This document shows positions 1-8,408 of a stretch of DNA of 64,000 bases, one piece after another (position 1 is the stretch's first letter; the number at the start of each line of letters is the position of its first letter). Source of the stretch: Pacificibacter maritimus (GTDB lineage Bacteria > Pseudomonadota > Alphaproteobacteria > Rhodobacterales > Rhodobacteraceae). The position numbers were made by a program, and so were the translations under genes. The notes beneath the pieces were generated by a model. The model ran no database searches and had not been told where the DNA came from. It saw only the letters and a list, made by a program, of their open reading frames with translations. Where the stretch lies: assembly GCF_003814915.1 (NCBI RefSeq), contig NZ_RKQK01000003.1, positions 1 through 64,000 of the forward strand, written 5' to 3'.

Positions 1-37
1 CAAACCAACAATCAATCTCTCGCTGCCGGTAGAGGGG

Positions 38-66
38 GTTCTAAGCCCAACACCCAATACCCGCAA
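38..66 (-). promoter_or_regulatory. Possible strong (rRNA-type) promoter reading left out of the window
   Basis: On the minus strand TTGCGG (61-66) is followed after 17 bases by TAGAAC (38-43), then a C-rich run. An A/T-rich tract at about 70-120 lies upstream, where an UP element would be. The pattern resembles rRNA operon promoters of Rhodobacterales, so an rrn operon may lie to the left. This is inference: no transcribed RNA is visible inside the window. Positions 1-270 contain no convincing gene. Confidence 0.3.
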
Positions 67-270
67 CCCCTTTTTTAACAGTTTCATGAAAAAATCAAAA
101 TAAATTCATAAACTGTTCAAAACATGGGGAAATGCTTGGATTTTAAGCGCCGAGAAAGTGGGTATTGGGCGCAAATCAAGGATGGGATAGAACCCGTTGA
201 TGATTTGCACGCGCAATCTGCGCCGATTCACCCGACTCGCAGGAGAAAAAGACGCGCATCACAAGCACAG

Positions 271-729
271 TCAGACAGGCAAACAAGTTGTTTTAAAAAC
301 CGTTCGCATCGCAAAAGAGGATTGCATCTTCACAACGCCAGGCAAACGCACGAGGGATCGGTGAATTTCAGCGAAGTGATCCGTATCAGCTGCGACCACT
401 TTTAGCATATAGTCCGCCGCCCCTGCCATCAGGTGACATTCCAATACATCAGGGACAGTCTGCACCGCTTTTTCAAAGGCAGCCAAAACATCATCGGCTT
501 GCGACGTCAAAGTGACCTCAACAAAAAGAGTAGAGCGCCGATCAACATGGGTCGGGCTGAGCAGGGCAACATAATCGCGAATGATCCCGTCAGCTTCCAA
601 ACGCTGCACGCGGCGGTGGCAAGCAGAGCTGGAGACATTCGCAGCAACAGCCAAATCAGCGTTAGAGATGCGGCCCTTCTTTTGCAGGATGCGCAAAATA
701 CGGCGGTCTGTCTCGTCAATCTGTGGCAT
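271..729 (-). CDS. Lrp/AsnC family transcriptional regulator
   Basis: A 152-residue protein with the two-part Lrp architecture. An N-terminal winged helix-turn-helix spans about residues 5-55 (IDETDRRILRILQ, then DLAVAANVSSSACHRRVQRLE). A C-terminal RAM effector/oligomerisation domain spans about 65-140 and includes the typical ECHLMAGAADYMLKV stretch. Such regulators bind amino acids and act as dimers to hexadecamers. The gene is alone on its strand behind the mscL terminator. The immediate upstream region carries a perfect palindrome, so autoregulation is likely. Which amino acid or target genes it serves cannot be read from the sequence. Confidence 0.9.
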   Translation of the reverse strand: MPQIDETDRRILRILQKKGRISNADLAVAANVSSSACHRRVQRLEADGIIRDYVALLSPTHVDRRSTLFVEVTLTSQADDVLAAFEKAVQTVPDVLECHLMAGAADYMLKVVAADTDHFAEIHRSLVRLPGVVKMQSSFAMRTVFKTTCLPV

Positions 730-731
730 TT

Positions 732-774
732 GATGAATTCATCCTGCTTTTGTCATTAGATAAGCAAATTCATC
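732..774. promoter_or_regulatory. Candidate Lrp-type operator upstream of the regulator
   Basis: A perfect 12-base palindrome GATGAATTCATC lies at 732-743, just upstream of the regulator's start codon. The half-site AATTCATC recurs at 767-774, 31 bases (about three helical turns) from its copy at 736-743. Lrp-family proteins bind phased A/T-rich palindromes and often repress their own genes. The operator role is inferred. Confidence 0.35.
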
Positions 775-867
775 CCACGGAAATTATATCAAAGCAAGTG
801 CGACGGAAGTCGATCGTGCGCACGTTATATATCTATCCCCAAAGTGATGGTCCCTCGGGATCACGAA

Positions 868-900
868 AAAGGCCCGCGTACTGGCGTACACGGGCCTTTC
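868..900 (-). terminator. Rho-independent terminator of mscL
   Basis: The stem ggcccgcgtac / gtacacgggcc has one mismatch and a four-base loop. It is flanked by A and T tracts, giving a U-run on the minus-strand transcript directly after mscL. Confidence 0.75.
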
Positions 901-919
901 TTTGATCAACAGTTTGATC

Positions 920-1348
920 TTATTTCTTCAAGGAATCACGGATTTCCAAAAGAACGTCCAATTCGCTTGGACCTGCTGGCGCTTCTGCAACTTCTTCAAC
1001 TGGCTTTTCTGTCGCTGCTTTCACTTTATTGACGTAACGCACGAGCATGAAGACAACGAATGCGATGATCAGGAAGTTAATGACCGCCATGATGAATGAG
1101 CCATATGCGAAAATCGCAGCGCCGCTTTCGCGCGCATCAGCTAAAGATGTGCCCGCAGCGATGTCGCCAGACAAAACAACATATTTGTTCGCAAAGTCGA
1201 TACCGCCCATGAACAGGCCGATGATTGGATTGATCAGATCGTCGACCAAGGATTTAACGATCGCTGTAAACGCTGCACCGATGATGATACCAACTGCCAT
1301 GTCCATGACATTGCCTTTGGCGATAAAATCTTTGAATTCTTTAAGCAT
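920..1348 (-). CDS. mscL: Large-conductance mechanosensitive channel MscL
   Basis: A 142-residue inner-membrane channel that opens on membrane tension and releases solutes at hypo-osmotic shock. It begins [20 protein letters not shown], the conserved MscL amphipathic N-helix and pore-lining TM1 (about residues 15-45). TM2 is at about 75-103, followed by a cytoplasmic helix ending in [10 protein letters not shown]. Length fits the family (about 136-150). The ATG at 1348 is preferred over an in-frame start ten codons upstream, because GAGGGA sits at the right distance before it and the product then starts like other MscLs. The gene is divergent from the glutathione transferase gene. Confidence 0.95.
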   Translation of the reverse strand: MLKEFKDFIAKGNVMDMAVGIIIGAAFTAIVKSLVDDLINPIIGLFMGGIDFANKYVVLSGDIAAGTSLADARESGAAIFAYGSFIMAVINFLIIAFVVFMLVRYVNKVKAATEKPVEEVAEAPAGPSELDVLLEIRDSLKK

Positions 1349-1487
1349 AGTGTCCCTCATGTTTCTACGGCGCGTCATTTTGCGCGCTTGCTCTCATTGG
1401 ATATCATAAATTTGCACAAGGATAAGAGGTTAATTTTTCGCGAAAAGTCCCCATATTGAAACCAAGTAGCATTCAAAAGGAAAGTAC

Positions 1488-2189
1488 ATGTCATCTATCA
1501 CAACACACCCAATCAATTCTCGCTGGGCCGCCCAAGACCCTAGCAAATTGCAACTGTATTCCTTTCCCACGCCAAACGGCGTTAAGGTGTCGATCGCTTT
1601 GGAGGAAATGGGCGTCCCTTATGAAGCGCATTTTGTTGGGCTGACAGACGCAGATGTAAAAAGCCCTGAGTTCTTGGCGTTGAACCCGAACAACAAGATT
1701 CCAGCCATCATTGATCCTAATGGGCCAGACGGCACCCAGATTGAGCTATTCGAATCTGGCGCGATCCTGATTTACCTCGCAGAGAAAACTGGCAAGTTTC
1801 TGTCGAAAGACCCCGCAAAGCGTTACGAAACTTTGAAATGGGTGATGTTCCAAATGGGCGGACTTGGTCCAATGTTTGGGCAGCTTGGGTTCTTTTACAA
1901 ATTCGCAGGTGCGAAGATGGAAGACCCGACAGCACGCGACCGCTACATCGGTGAGGCCAAACGGTTATTGGCAGTCGTAGACAAACAACTCGAGGGCAAA
2001 GACTGGATTGTGGGCGAATATTCCATCGCTGACATGATGATCGCACCTTGGCTGAACGCTTTGGAATTCTACGGTGCAAAAGAGGTCGTTGGCTATCACG
2101 ATCTAAAAAATGTACCGGCCTATGTGGACCGCTTTTATGCGCGCCCAGCGGTAGAAAAAGCCAAAAACATCCCGCCAATTCCCGACTGA
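1488..2189 (+). CDS. Glutathione S-transferase family protein (YfcG/YghU-like, nu class)
   Basis: A 233-residue cytosolic protein. The N-terminal thioredoxin-like domain (about 20-102) carries the nu-class active-site motif T28-P29-N30-G31 instead of a Tyr/Ser/Cys. It also has NPNNKIPAI with its cis-proline and the glutathione-binding Glu-Ser at 89-90. The C-terminal helical domain (about 115-225) includes IADMMIAPW. E. coli relatives YfcG and YghU act as glutathione-dependent disulfide-bond reductases, so a redox role is more likely than detoxifying conjugation. The start is supported by AAAGGAAAG before ATG. It stands alone, with a G/C hairpin downstream. Confidence 0.88.
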   Translation: MSSITTHPINSRWAAQDPSKLQLYSFPTPNGVKVSIALEEMGVPYEAHFVGLTDADVKSPEFLALNPNNKIPAIIDPNGPDGTQIELFESGAILIYLAEKTGKFLSKDPAKRYETLKWVMFQMGGLGPMFGQLGFFYKFAGAKMEDPTARDRYIGEAKRLLAVVDKQLEGKDWIVGEYSIADMMIAPWLNALEFYGAKEVVGYHDLKNVPAYVDRFYARPAVEKAKNIPPIPD

Positions 2190-2211
2190 GCGTAATACAG
2201 CAGGCTGTATA

Positions 2212-2233
2212 GCAGGGGGTGCGCGCCCCCTGC
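2212..2233 (+). terminator. Hairpin after the glutathione transferase gene
   Basis: GCAGGGGG pairs with CCCCCTGC over a short loop. Only a weak T-stretch follows (CCTTAATG), so termination may be partial. The hairpin lies in the gap before the convergent hemerythrin gene. Confidence 0.45.
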
Positions 2234-2258
2234 CCTTAATGCAGCCAACGTGAAGTGA

Positions 2259-2849
2259 TCATAGCGCCATAAATAGCCCTAAGGCTTCTTCCAACTCGGT
2301 TTCTTCATATTTGAAATGCGACCTAACCACAGCCTCAAGCTGTTCAAATATAAGGCGCGCTGTCTCAAAACGGGTGGTTGACGGGTTGTCCACCAAATCG
2401 ACCGCAGCCTCATACAGCCGCTCGATCAGTGCATGCACCACTTGATGTTCCGTGCGCAGCTTGGCCACCACAGCGGACAACGCGGCAACACCTTGTTGTT
2501 CAAGGCGGGGAAACATCTCTTGTTCTTCGAGGTTATGGTGCATGTTCAAAACCATACATTCACGCCCACATAGATTGCCGAAGCGTTGATAGTTCTGGGT
2601 CATTGACATCTTTGGGATAGCTTGGGCAAGTTCTGCGGCCCCTGCCCCCGTTTGTTCGATTTGAAGCAAAAGCGCTTTTGCCGTCACGATATCGCGCAAA
2701 TGCATGCGATGAATTGCGGCCAAACGTTTGCCAGATTGACGTGCCTGATCATCGTTTGACAAAACGGGGGCTTTGGGGCGCGCGCCTTCATCCAGTGCAG
2801 TCATGGCGGCATCAACAGTCTGCCAAAGGTCAATCTTGGTCTGCGTCAT
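2259..2849 (-). CDS. Hemerythrin HHE domain protein
   Basis: A 196-residue all-helical protein. Metal-ligand candidates follow the hemerythrin pattern: H47/H50, H104-H105 with E108/E109 in MHHNLEEQEMFP, E134-H135 and H139, and H178 with E182/E183 in HFKYEETEL. Such proteins bind a di-iron centre and are linked to O2, NO or iron stress handling. Two cysteines (C94, C98) precede the second His cluster and could add redox sensing; that is speculation. No signal peptide is present, so it is cytosolic. It is downstream of nothing obvious and ends facing the glutathione transferase gene. Confidence 0.8.
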   Translation of the reverse strand: MTQTKIDLWQTVDAAMTALDEGARPKAPVLSNDDQARQSGKRLAAIHRMHLRDIVTAKALLLQIEQTGAGAAELAQAIPKMSMTQNYQRFGNLCGRECMVLNMHHNLEEQEMFPRLEQQGVAALSAVVAKLRTEHQVVHALIERLYEAAVDLVDNPSTTRFETARLIFEQLEAVVRSHFKYEETELEEALGLFMAL

Positions 2850-2870
2850 ATTTTATCCCGTCAAAACGTA

Positions 2871-2899
2871 AAAAAGGCGCAGCCTGAGCCGCGCCTTTT
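2871..2899 (-). terminator. Rho-independent terminator of the pheST operon
   Basis: AAAAGGCGC pairs with GCGCCTTTT across a ten-base loop, with a run of A on the plus strand that gives a U-tract on the minus-strand transcript. It lies directly behind pheT. Confidence 0.75.
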
Positions 2900-2924
2900 C
2901 AATCTAATCACATCAAACGTGGGA

Positions 2925-5318
2925 TCAACCGCGCAGCACCGCTTTGGTCGCTTTTTCCACTTTGGCGATGATCTTGGCTGAAACTTCTTCGATGTCTTTG
3001 TCTTTCAGCGTTTCTTTCGCAGGCTGCAAACGCACCGTGATCGCGAGGGATTTTTTATCCTCGCCCAAGCTGCCACCGATAAATTCATCAAAGACACGCA
3101 CATCTTCGATCAGGTTTTTATCAGCACCAAAGGCGGCATTCACAACAGCCAAGGCCGCCACGTCTTTATCGACAACGAATGCGAAATCACGCTCGACCGC
3201 TTGCAGGTCATTGGTGAAAAACGCAGGGCGCGCGGCTTTGCCGCCGCGAGGGAATGGTGGTTGCTCCAAGAACACTGTGAAAGCCACAGCCGGACCTTTG
3301 ACGCCCATTTCTTTCAACGTTTTTGGGTGAATTTCGCCAAATTGCGCCATGATCTTTTTCGGCCCTAGACCGATCTTGCCAGAGCGCCCAGGGTGGAACC
3401 AGTTCGGCGTATCGCGCAAAATTTGCACCTTTGCAGGCGCACCGATGGACGACAGCACAGCCTCAGCATCGGCTTTTGCATCAAACACATCCACGTCCCG
3501 ACGCGCGCCGTGCACGTCTTTTGGGCCAGTCGCGCCCACAAGCAGGCCTGCGATTTGCACGTGCTGCTCGCCTGGCTCGCCACCGTGGAAAGCTGCGCCG
3601 ACTTCGAACAAAGCCAAATCACTGAAACCGCGCGCTTGGTTGCGTGATGCAGCTTGCAACAGACCGACCAAAAGATCGGGGCGCATGTGGCTCATTTCAG
3701 ATGAAATCGGGTTTTCCAATTTCACAGCATCGCTGCCGCCATCAAACAATTTCGCGGATGCCTCGTCGACGAAAGAATAGGTCACGCATTCGTTGTAACC
3801 CAAAGCTGCCGCCGTGTGGCGCGCCATGCTTTCGCGCACCTGCATGGGCGTTTGGATTTGCTTGGCGATACCAACTGGGCGGGCCAACGGTTTTGGCTCA
3901 AGCTGTGTCAGGGATTCAACACGCGCGACCTCTTCGACCAAATCAGCAGAGCCCAAAACGTCAGGGCGCCAGCTTGGCACATGGGCCATGTCGCCATCGA
4001 TCACAAAGCCGAGCGCTTCCAAAGTGGCGATCTGTTTTTCTGGCAGAATTTCCATCCCCACAAGGCTTTGCACGCGATCTGTGTCGAGCTTGTAAGCGCG
4101 AGACACGTCAGGCACTTGGCCTGCGACAGTCACCTCAGACGCTTCGCCACCACACAGATCAAGGATCATTTGTGTTGCATCTTCAATGGCTTGCATGTTG
4201 TAGGCCGGATCGATGCCGCGCTCGTTGCGGTACCGCGCATCAGAATTGATTTTCAGCGCACGGCCACCTTTGGCAATCGCGATGGTGTCCCAAACGGCGG
4301 CTTCTAAAAACACATCCGTGGTCTCGTCGGTGCAGCCCGTTTCCAAACCGCCCATGATGCCCGCGATGCTTTCGACTTTGCCGCCCGATGAAATCACCGT
4401 CACGCCCTCAGGGATCGTGTAGGTTTTTTCGTCCAAGGCCACCAATTCTTCGCCACCTTTTGAGGTGTGAATGGTCAAGCCGCCCTCAACTTTGCCCGCA
4501 TCGAACACGTGCAAAGGACGGTTTTGATCGTAGGTGAAAAAGTTGGTCACATCGACCAATTTGGAAATTGGGCGCAGACCAATAGCTTTCAGACGGTCTT
4601 GCAGCCATGCAGGTGATGGTCCGTTTTTGACGCCTTTGATCAAACGGCCAGAAAAAACTTTGCAGCTGTCCTGCGCGCTCGCCTCAATGGTCACGGAAAT
4701 CGGATTGGCAAAGCTGCCTGCAATTTTGGCCTCTTTCAAAGGCTTCAACGTGCCCAAGCCACGTGCAGCCAAATCGCGTGCGACGCCGCGCACGCCCAAA
4801 GCATCTGGGCGGTTTGGCGTAATCGCGATTTCGATCACGGGATCGATTTTAGACGGATTAGTTTCGGCCAAGTAATCCGCAAAAGATTGACCGACTTCGC
4901 CACTTGGCAATTCGATAATACCGTTGTGCTCGTCCGACAATTCAAGCTCTTTTTCGGACGCCATCATGCCAAAGGACTCAACGCCACGGATTTTACCGAC
5001 AGAAATGGTGATATCCAAACCCGGAATATATGTGCCAGGCTTGGCCAAAACCACAGTGATGCCTTCCCGTGCATTCGGCGCGCCACACACGATCTGGGTT
5101 TCGCCCGCCCCCGCTTGCACTTTACACACGCGCAATTTGTCGGCGTCTGGGTGCTGCTCTGCATGGGTGATCTTGGCGATTTCGAAATCGGCAAAAACCT
5201 TGGCAGGATCTTCGACACCTTCAACTTCAAGACCAAGGTCCGTCAAAGCGTAGAGGATTTCGTCCAAAGTCGCGTCCGTTTCCAAGTGCTCTTTGAGCCA
5301 TGAGACTGTAAATTTCAT
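2925..5318 (-). CDS. pheT: Phenylalanine-tRNA ligase beta subunit
   Basis: A 797-residue subunit of the (alpha-beta)2 enzyme that charges tRNA-Phe. It starts MKFTVSWLKEHLETDATLDE. An EMAP-type tRNA-binding domain follows at about 40-150 (HPDADKLRVCKV), then the B3/B4 editing region, the B5 domain and the catalytic-like core. A C-terminal anticodon-binding FDX-ACB domain lies at about 700-795. Length matches bacterial PheT. Its ATG overlaps the stop of the upstream yrhK-like gene by ATGA, implying translational coupling. Three small genes separate it from pheS, which is unusual for these partner subunits. Confidence 0.97.
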   Translation of the reverse strand: MKFTVSWLKEHLETDATLDEILYALTDLGLEVEGVEDPAKVFADFEIAKITHAEQHPDADKLRVCKVQAGAGETQIVCGAPNAREGITVVLAKPGTYIPGLDITISVGKIRGVESFGMMASEKELELSDEHNGIIELPSGEVGQSFADYLAETNPSKIDPVIEIAITPNRPDALGVRGVARDLAARGLGTLKPLKEAKIAGSFANPISVTIEASAQDSCKVFSGRLIKGVKNGPSPAWLQDRLKAIGLRPISKLVDVTNFFTYDQNRPLHVFDAGKVEGGLTIHTSKGGEELVALDEKTYTIPEGVTVISSGGKVESIAGIMGGLETGCTDETTDVFLEAAVWDTIAIAKGGRALKINSDARYRNERGIDPAYNMQAIEDATQMILDLCGGEASEVTVAGQVPDVSRAYKLDTDRVQSLVGMEILPEKQIATLEALGFVIDGDMAHVPSWRPDVLGSADLVEEVARVESLTQLEPKPLARPVGIAKQIQTPMQVRESMARHTAAALGYNECVTYSFVDEASAKLFDGGSDAVKLENPISSEMSHMRPDLLVGLLQAASRNQARGFSDLALFEVGAAFHGGEPGEQHVQIAGLLVGATGPKDVHGARRDVDVFDAKADAEAVLSSIGAPAKVQILRDTPNWFHPGRSGKIGLGPKKIMAQFGEIHPKTLKEMGVKGPAVAFTVFLEQPPFPRGGKAARPAFFTNDLQAVERDFAFVVDKDVAALAVVNAAFGADKNLIEDVRVFDEFIGGSLGEDKKSLAITVRLQPAKETLKDKDIEEVSAKIIAKVEKATKAVLRG

Positions 5319-5611
5319 TGGGTGTCCTTTTCATCGCGGGCGGGCTGATCAGCGGCACCAAGCCGTCCAAGACGCAGCAATTTAAGTTCGCGCACAAAGC
5401 GCAGTGTTGGTTTAACAGCAAATAAAAACGAGCCGATCACAAAAAGCCACGTGCCTGCATATTGCAATTCATCGGAAAAGAAAAAGAACGATCCGACGAT
5501 AAAACACAGCGCCGCCCCGAGATCGACCAGCGTATGGGCCAATTCGTAGAGCGCATAAACGCGACGACTGTCGTCGTCCATTTCGTGGAATTTTGTATCA
5601 AACAGTTTCAT
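5315..5611 (-). CDS. YrhK-like small membrane protein in the pheST operon
   Basis: A 98-residue protein with two predicted membrane helices at about 29-46 and 51-68 (AALCFIVGSFFFF, then TWLFVIGSFLFAVKP). The basic stretch RFVRELKLLRLGRLG follows them. This matches the YrhK-like domain found alone in alphaproteobacteria and in other bacteria; its function is unknown. The last four bases overlap the pheT start (ATGA), so expression is tied to PheT synthesis. The tail after the helices is charged and probably cytoplasmic. Confidence 0.7.
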   Translation of the reverse strand: MKLFDTKFHEMDDDSRRVYALYELAHTLVDLGAALCFIVGSFFFFSDELQYAGTWLFVIGSFLFAVKPTLRFVRELKLLRLGRLGAADQPARDEKDTQ

Positions 5612-5626
5612 ATAATGTCAGGGCGC

Positions 5627-6058
5627 CTAGCGGACGCCCAAATCCTCGACCAGTTCAAAAGTTTCAAAAACCAAAAGCGTGTCTCGGTCGAGCTTGCCTT
5701 GTGTGCCGAATTTCTTGGTCATGCGCTTGCGCCACGCTTCGATGTCTTGGTCTTCGCCTTCTTTGAGGGCCATCGCGGGCGTCACATTGCGGAATTTCAC
5801 TTTTTCCACTTCCAATGTGCGCACGATCAAGGCGGGGTTGTTGTCCCAATCGGCAATGATATCGACACGGCCTGCGACGGGCAGCGCGCCTTCGTCACCT
5901 TCGAATTCGGACCACGGCATAGAGGTCGCGGCTTTCTTGCCCTGTGCCACCAATTCATTGAGCTGCGCACAACGCGTGCGATTGTTCGCAAGCTGAAACA
6001 TCCCCGCACCGGGATAGGTGACCTGAAGGTCTTCCATTGAGTCGTTTTGGTCAGTCAT
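5627..6058 (-). CDS. ASCH domain-containing protein
   Basis: A 143-residue soluble protein. Residues about 15-120 fit the ASCH beta-barrel, a fold related to PUA: a conserved YPGAGMFQLANNR start, a lysine-rich QGKKAATSMPW turn, then strands such as GRVDIIADWD. ASCH proteins bind RNA or modified nucleosides. E. coli YqfB in this superfamily hydrolyses N4-acetylcytidine, and others are proposed transcription or translation cofactors. Its place between pheS and pheT fits an RNA-related job, but no substrate can be assigned. AGGATGAG precedes the ATG at 6058. Confidence 0.7.
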   Translation of the reverse strand: MTDQNDSMEDLQVTYPGAGMFQLANNRTRCAQLNELVAQGKKAATSMPWSEFEGDEGALPVAGRVDIIADWDNNPALIVRTLEVEKVKFRNVTPAMALKEGEDQDIEAWRKRMTKKFGTQGKLDRDTLLVFETFELVEDLGVR

Positions 6059-6107
6059 TTTGATAACTCATCCTGAAGATATCCGTTTGCTATAAGAGGC
6101 ATAGAGC

Positions 6108-6500
6108 TTAGTTGGCAGCTGCAACCTCGAAGACTTCTTTTGCAAACATTGAAAAATATGAAATCGCTGACTTAACAGTCAAAGAAATCCCTTGTGCTTT
6201 CGCTTCTTCTTGCATTTTGGCCCACAACGTTTCCGATCTTACCGCATCCAAAAACTCATATCCGTCCCAAGTGATTTCCCACACCACTTGATCAGAATGT
6301 TCACACAACGATTTTCGAATCAACTTACCTTGCTCAAGCAAATCAAGATGGAAAAGATCTTCTTTCGAGAGTTCCGATTGAAGTTCTTTTTCTCGCATGT
6401 CGTGATCGGCGTATGCCCATGCTCCGATATCGAAATATCGGTCACCTGATTTCTCAGCCTCTAGAAGTAACGTTCGGACGATTCCTAAATCACGCTTCAC
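6108..6500 (-). CDS. DUF2513 family protein, GTG start overlapping pheS
   Basis: A 130-residue protein of the DUF2513 family. It begins [16 protein letters not shown], has a winged-helix-like middle ([12 protein letters not shown]), the family hallmark [13 protein letters not shown], and a C-terminal helix. DUF2513 genes are often found in prophages and accessory loci, with unknown function. The fold resembles a small DNA-binding or adaptor module. The start codon is GTG inside the GTGA overlap with the pheS stop, so it is translated by coupling. Its insertion between pheS and pheT suggests a past acquisition that stayed in the operon. Confidence 0.7.
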   Translation of the reverse strand: MKRDLGIVRTLLLEAEKSGDRYFDIGAWAYADHDMREKELQSELSKEDLFHLDLLEQGKLIRKSLCEHSDQVVWEITWDGYEFLDAVRSETLWAKMQEEAKAQGISLTVKSAISYFSMFAKEVFEVAAAN

Positions 6501-7567
6501 CCGTTAATCCCCCCAGCCAGCGTTGGCACGCTGAGCGGGTTAAAGCCGTAGTGTTTCAGCCAGCGCAGGTCGGAATCGAAGAAGGCACGCAGATCGGGGA
6601 TGCCGTATTTCAGCATGGCCAAACGATCGATACCGATGCCAAAGGCAAAGCCTTGCCATTCATCAGGGTCGATGCCGCCCGCTTTCAACACATTCGGGTG
6701 CACCATGCCAGAGCCCAAAACTTCGAGCCAATCGTCGCCCTCGCCCACTTTCACGGTGCCGTTGTCCCATTTGCACTGGATATCCACTTCGGCGGAGGGT
6801 TCAGTGAATGGGAAATGCGAGGCGCGGAAACGGGTTTTGACTTCTGTGCCAAAGAAGGCGGTGAAGAATTCTTCGAGCACCCATTTAAGGTTCGCCATAG
6901 ACACGTCTTTGCCGATGCACAGGCCTTCGACTTGGTGGAACATCGGTGTGTGGGTTTGGTCGTAATCACAGCGGTACACGCGGCCTGGTGCGATGATGCT
7001 GATCGGCGCACCTTGGTCAAGCAAAGTACGGATTTGCACGGGTGATGTATGCGTGCGCAAAACATGCGGCGGGCGATCATCGCCTTCATCGCGGTGCATA
7101 TAGAACGTGTCGTGTTCTTGGCGCGCGGGGTGATGTGGCGGGATGTTGAGCGCATCGAAATTGTGCCAATCGTCTTCGACCTGCGGACCTTCGGCCACGG
7201 CAAACCCAAGATCGGCAAAAATCGCATAGATTTCCTCAGAAACGCGGCTGATAGGATGAATAGAGCCTTGGCGCGCAGGGCGTGAGGGCAATGTCACATC
7301 CAGCCATTCTTCAGACAGGCGTTTGTCCAAAGCGGCGTCTTCCAAAGCGACTTTTTTCGCAGCCAAAGCGGCATTAATTTCGTCTTTCAACGCGTTCAAC
7401 TTCGGGCCTGCCACTTGGCGTTCCTCGGGCGTCATCTTGCCAAGCTCGCGCATTTTCAAAGACACTTCGCCCTTTTTGCCCACGGCTTTCAGACGGATGT
7501 CTTCGAGTGTCGCCTCGTCCCCTGCCTCGTTGATGGCAGTAAGGTATTTGTTTTTCAGATCATCCAT
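6497..7567 (-). CDS. pheS: Phenylalanine-tRNA ligase alpha subunit
   Basis: A 356-residue catalytic subunit. An N-terminal coiled-coil of about 85 residues contacts tRNA-Phe. The class II core follows, with motif 2 around [18 protein letters not shown] and motif 3 around [18 protein letters not shown]. Length is typical for bacterial PheS. AGGG lies about eight bases before the ATG. The gene follows rpmI-rplT as in E. coli, but the Phe-rich leader peptide (pheM) that sits there in enterobacteria was not found. Confidence 0.97.
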   Translation of the reverse strand: MDDLKNKYLTAINEAGDEATLEDIRLKAVGKKGEVSLKMRELGKMTPEERQVAGPKLNALKDEINAALAAKKVALEDAALDKRLSEEWLDVTLPSRPARQGSIHPISRVSEEIYAIFADLGFAVAEGPQVEDDWHNFDALNIPPHHPARQEHDTFYMHRDEGDDRPPHVLRTHTSPVQIRTLLDQGAPISIIAPGRVYRCDYDQTHTPMFHQVEGLCIGKDVSMANLKWVLEEFFTAFFGTEVKTRFRASHFPFTEPSAEVDIQCKWDNGTVKVGEGDDWLEVLGSGMVHPNVLKAGGIDPDEWQGFAFGIGIDRLAMLKYGIPDLRAFFDSDLRWLKHYGFNPLSVPTLAGGING

Positions 7568-7589
7568 GTCGGCACCCTAAAAGTTTTGT

Positions 7590-7658
7590 CCCCGCTTGGT
7601 AACACGGCGGGCCTAAAAGACAAGAAGCCGCGAGCCCCTATTCAGGGTCCGCGGCTTC
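7590..7658 (-). terminator. Two hairpins between rplT and pheS (terminator or attenuator)
   Basis: A strong stem GAAGCCGCG / CGCGGCTTC (7624-7632 with 7650-7658) has extra inner pairing and is followed on the minus strand by a T-rich stretch (TTGTCTTTTAG). A second, weaker CCCGC/GCGGG stem lies at about 7591-7611. Together they could end the ribosomal transcript or attenuate read-through into pheS. No leader peptide rich in phenylalanine codons was seen. Confidence 0.6.
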
Positions 7659-7691
7659 TAAATGAGTTATCAATCCCCGAAAGGAAATGAT

Positions 7692-8054
7692 TTACGCGAG
7701 CGCGGCCTTCGCCTTTTCGACGATGGCTGTAAACGCTTCTGGTTCATGTACGGCAAGATCTGCAAGGACTTTACGGTCCACTTCGACACCAGCCAATGAC
7801 AGACCGTTGATGAACTTTGAGTATGTCAAAGCTTCATCATGCGCACGTACCGCAGCGTTGATACGCTGGATCCACAAAGCGCGGAAGTTGCGCTTGCGGT
7901 TTTTACGGTCGCGGGTTGCGTATTGGTTTGCTTTGTCAACAGCCTGCGTAGCTGTACGGAACAAGCGTGAACGCGCGCCGTAGTAGCCTTTTGCAGCTTT
8001 GATGACTTTTTTGTGACGAGCGTGAGTGACTGTACCACCTTTAACACGGGACAT
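7692..8054 (-). CDS. rplT: 50S ribosomal protein L20
   Basis: A 120-residue 23S rRNA-binding protein needed early in 50S assembly. The start [23 protein letters not shown] is replaced here only by key parts: the basic N-tail, then [13 protein letters not shown] and [19 protein letters not shown], which are L20 hallmarks. A perfect AGGAGG precedes the ATG. It is 15 bases behind rpmI, the usual L35-L20 pair. infC, often upstream in other bacteria, is not here. Confidence 0.98.
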   Translation of the reverse strand: MSRVKGGTVTHARHKKVIKAAKGYYGARSRLFRTATQAVDKANQYATRDRKNRKRNFRALWIQRINAAVRAHDEALTYSKFINGLSLAGVEVDRKVLADLAVHEPEAFTAIVEKAKAALA

Positions 8055-8069
8055 ATTCTGAGCCTCCTA

Positions 8070-8270
8070 TTAGCGGTTGTACGGCATGTACGACTTAACG
8101 ATTTTCGCATCAGGTGCGGAAAGCGTTGTCGTGCCACGTGCGTTACGTAGAAATTTGTTTGAACGTTTGATCATGCCGTGGCGTTTGCCAGCTTGACCAG
8201 CTTTTACAAGGCCACTTGCAGTCATTTTAAAGCGCTTTTTTGCGCCTGACTTTGTCTTCATCTTAGGCAT
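8070..8270 (-). CDS. rpmI: 50S ribosomal protein L35
   Basis: A 66-residue basic protein beginning [20 protein letters not shown], as in other L35s. A second in-frame ATG two codons upstream lies directly against the AAGGAG ribosome-binding site. Position 8270, at proper spacing from it, is therefore the better start. The gene leads the rpmI-rplT unit. The 138-base gap upstream should hold its promoter, but no clear consensus was picked out. Confidence 0.97.
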   Translation of the reverse strand: MPKMKTKSGAKKRFKMTASGLVKAGQAGKRHGMIKRSNKFLRNARGTTTLSAPDAKIVKSYMPYNR

Positions 8271-8408
8271 TTCCATCTCCTTTTTCGAGTGTTCGGATGG
8301 TTAAACGCGCGACTCGGCATGCCAGATCGCCGGACGCGCACCATGAGGCTGAGCAATTACTGCGGTCAGCCATGCTTGGCAAGTGAAAAGAGTGATTAAT
8401 GTGCGGAT

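Noticed and set aside
3644-4249. A 201-codon open frame on the plus strand
   Set aside because: Antisense shadow of pheT, with low-complexity basic composition.
6413-7045. A 210-codon open frame on the plus strand
   Set aside because: Antisense shadow of pheS, with no family similarity.
7568-7691. Leader peptide like enterobacterial pheM before pheS
   Set aside because: No short frame with a run of phenylalanine codons was found.
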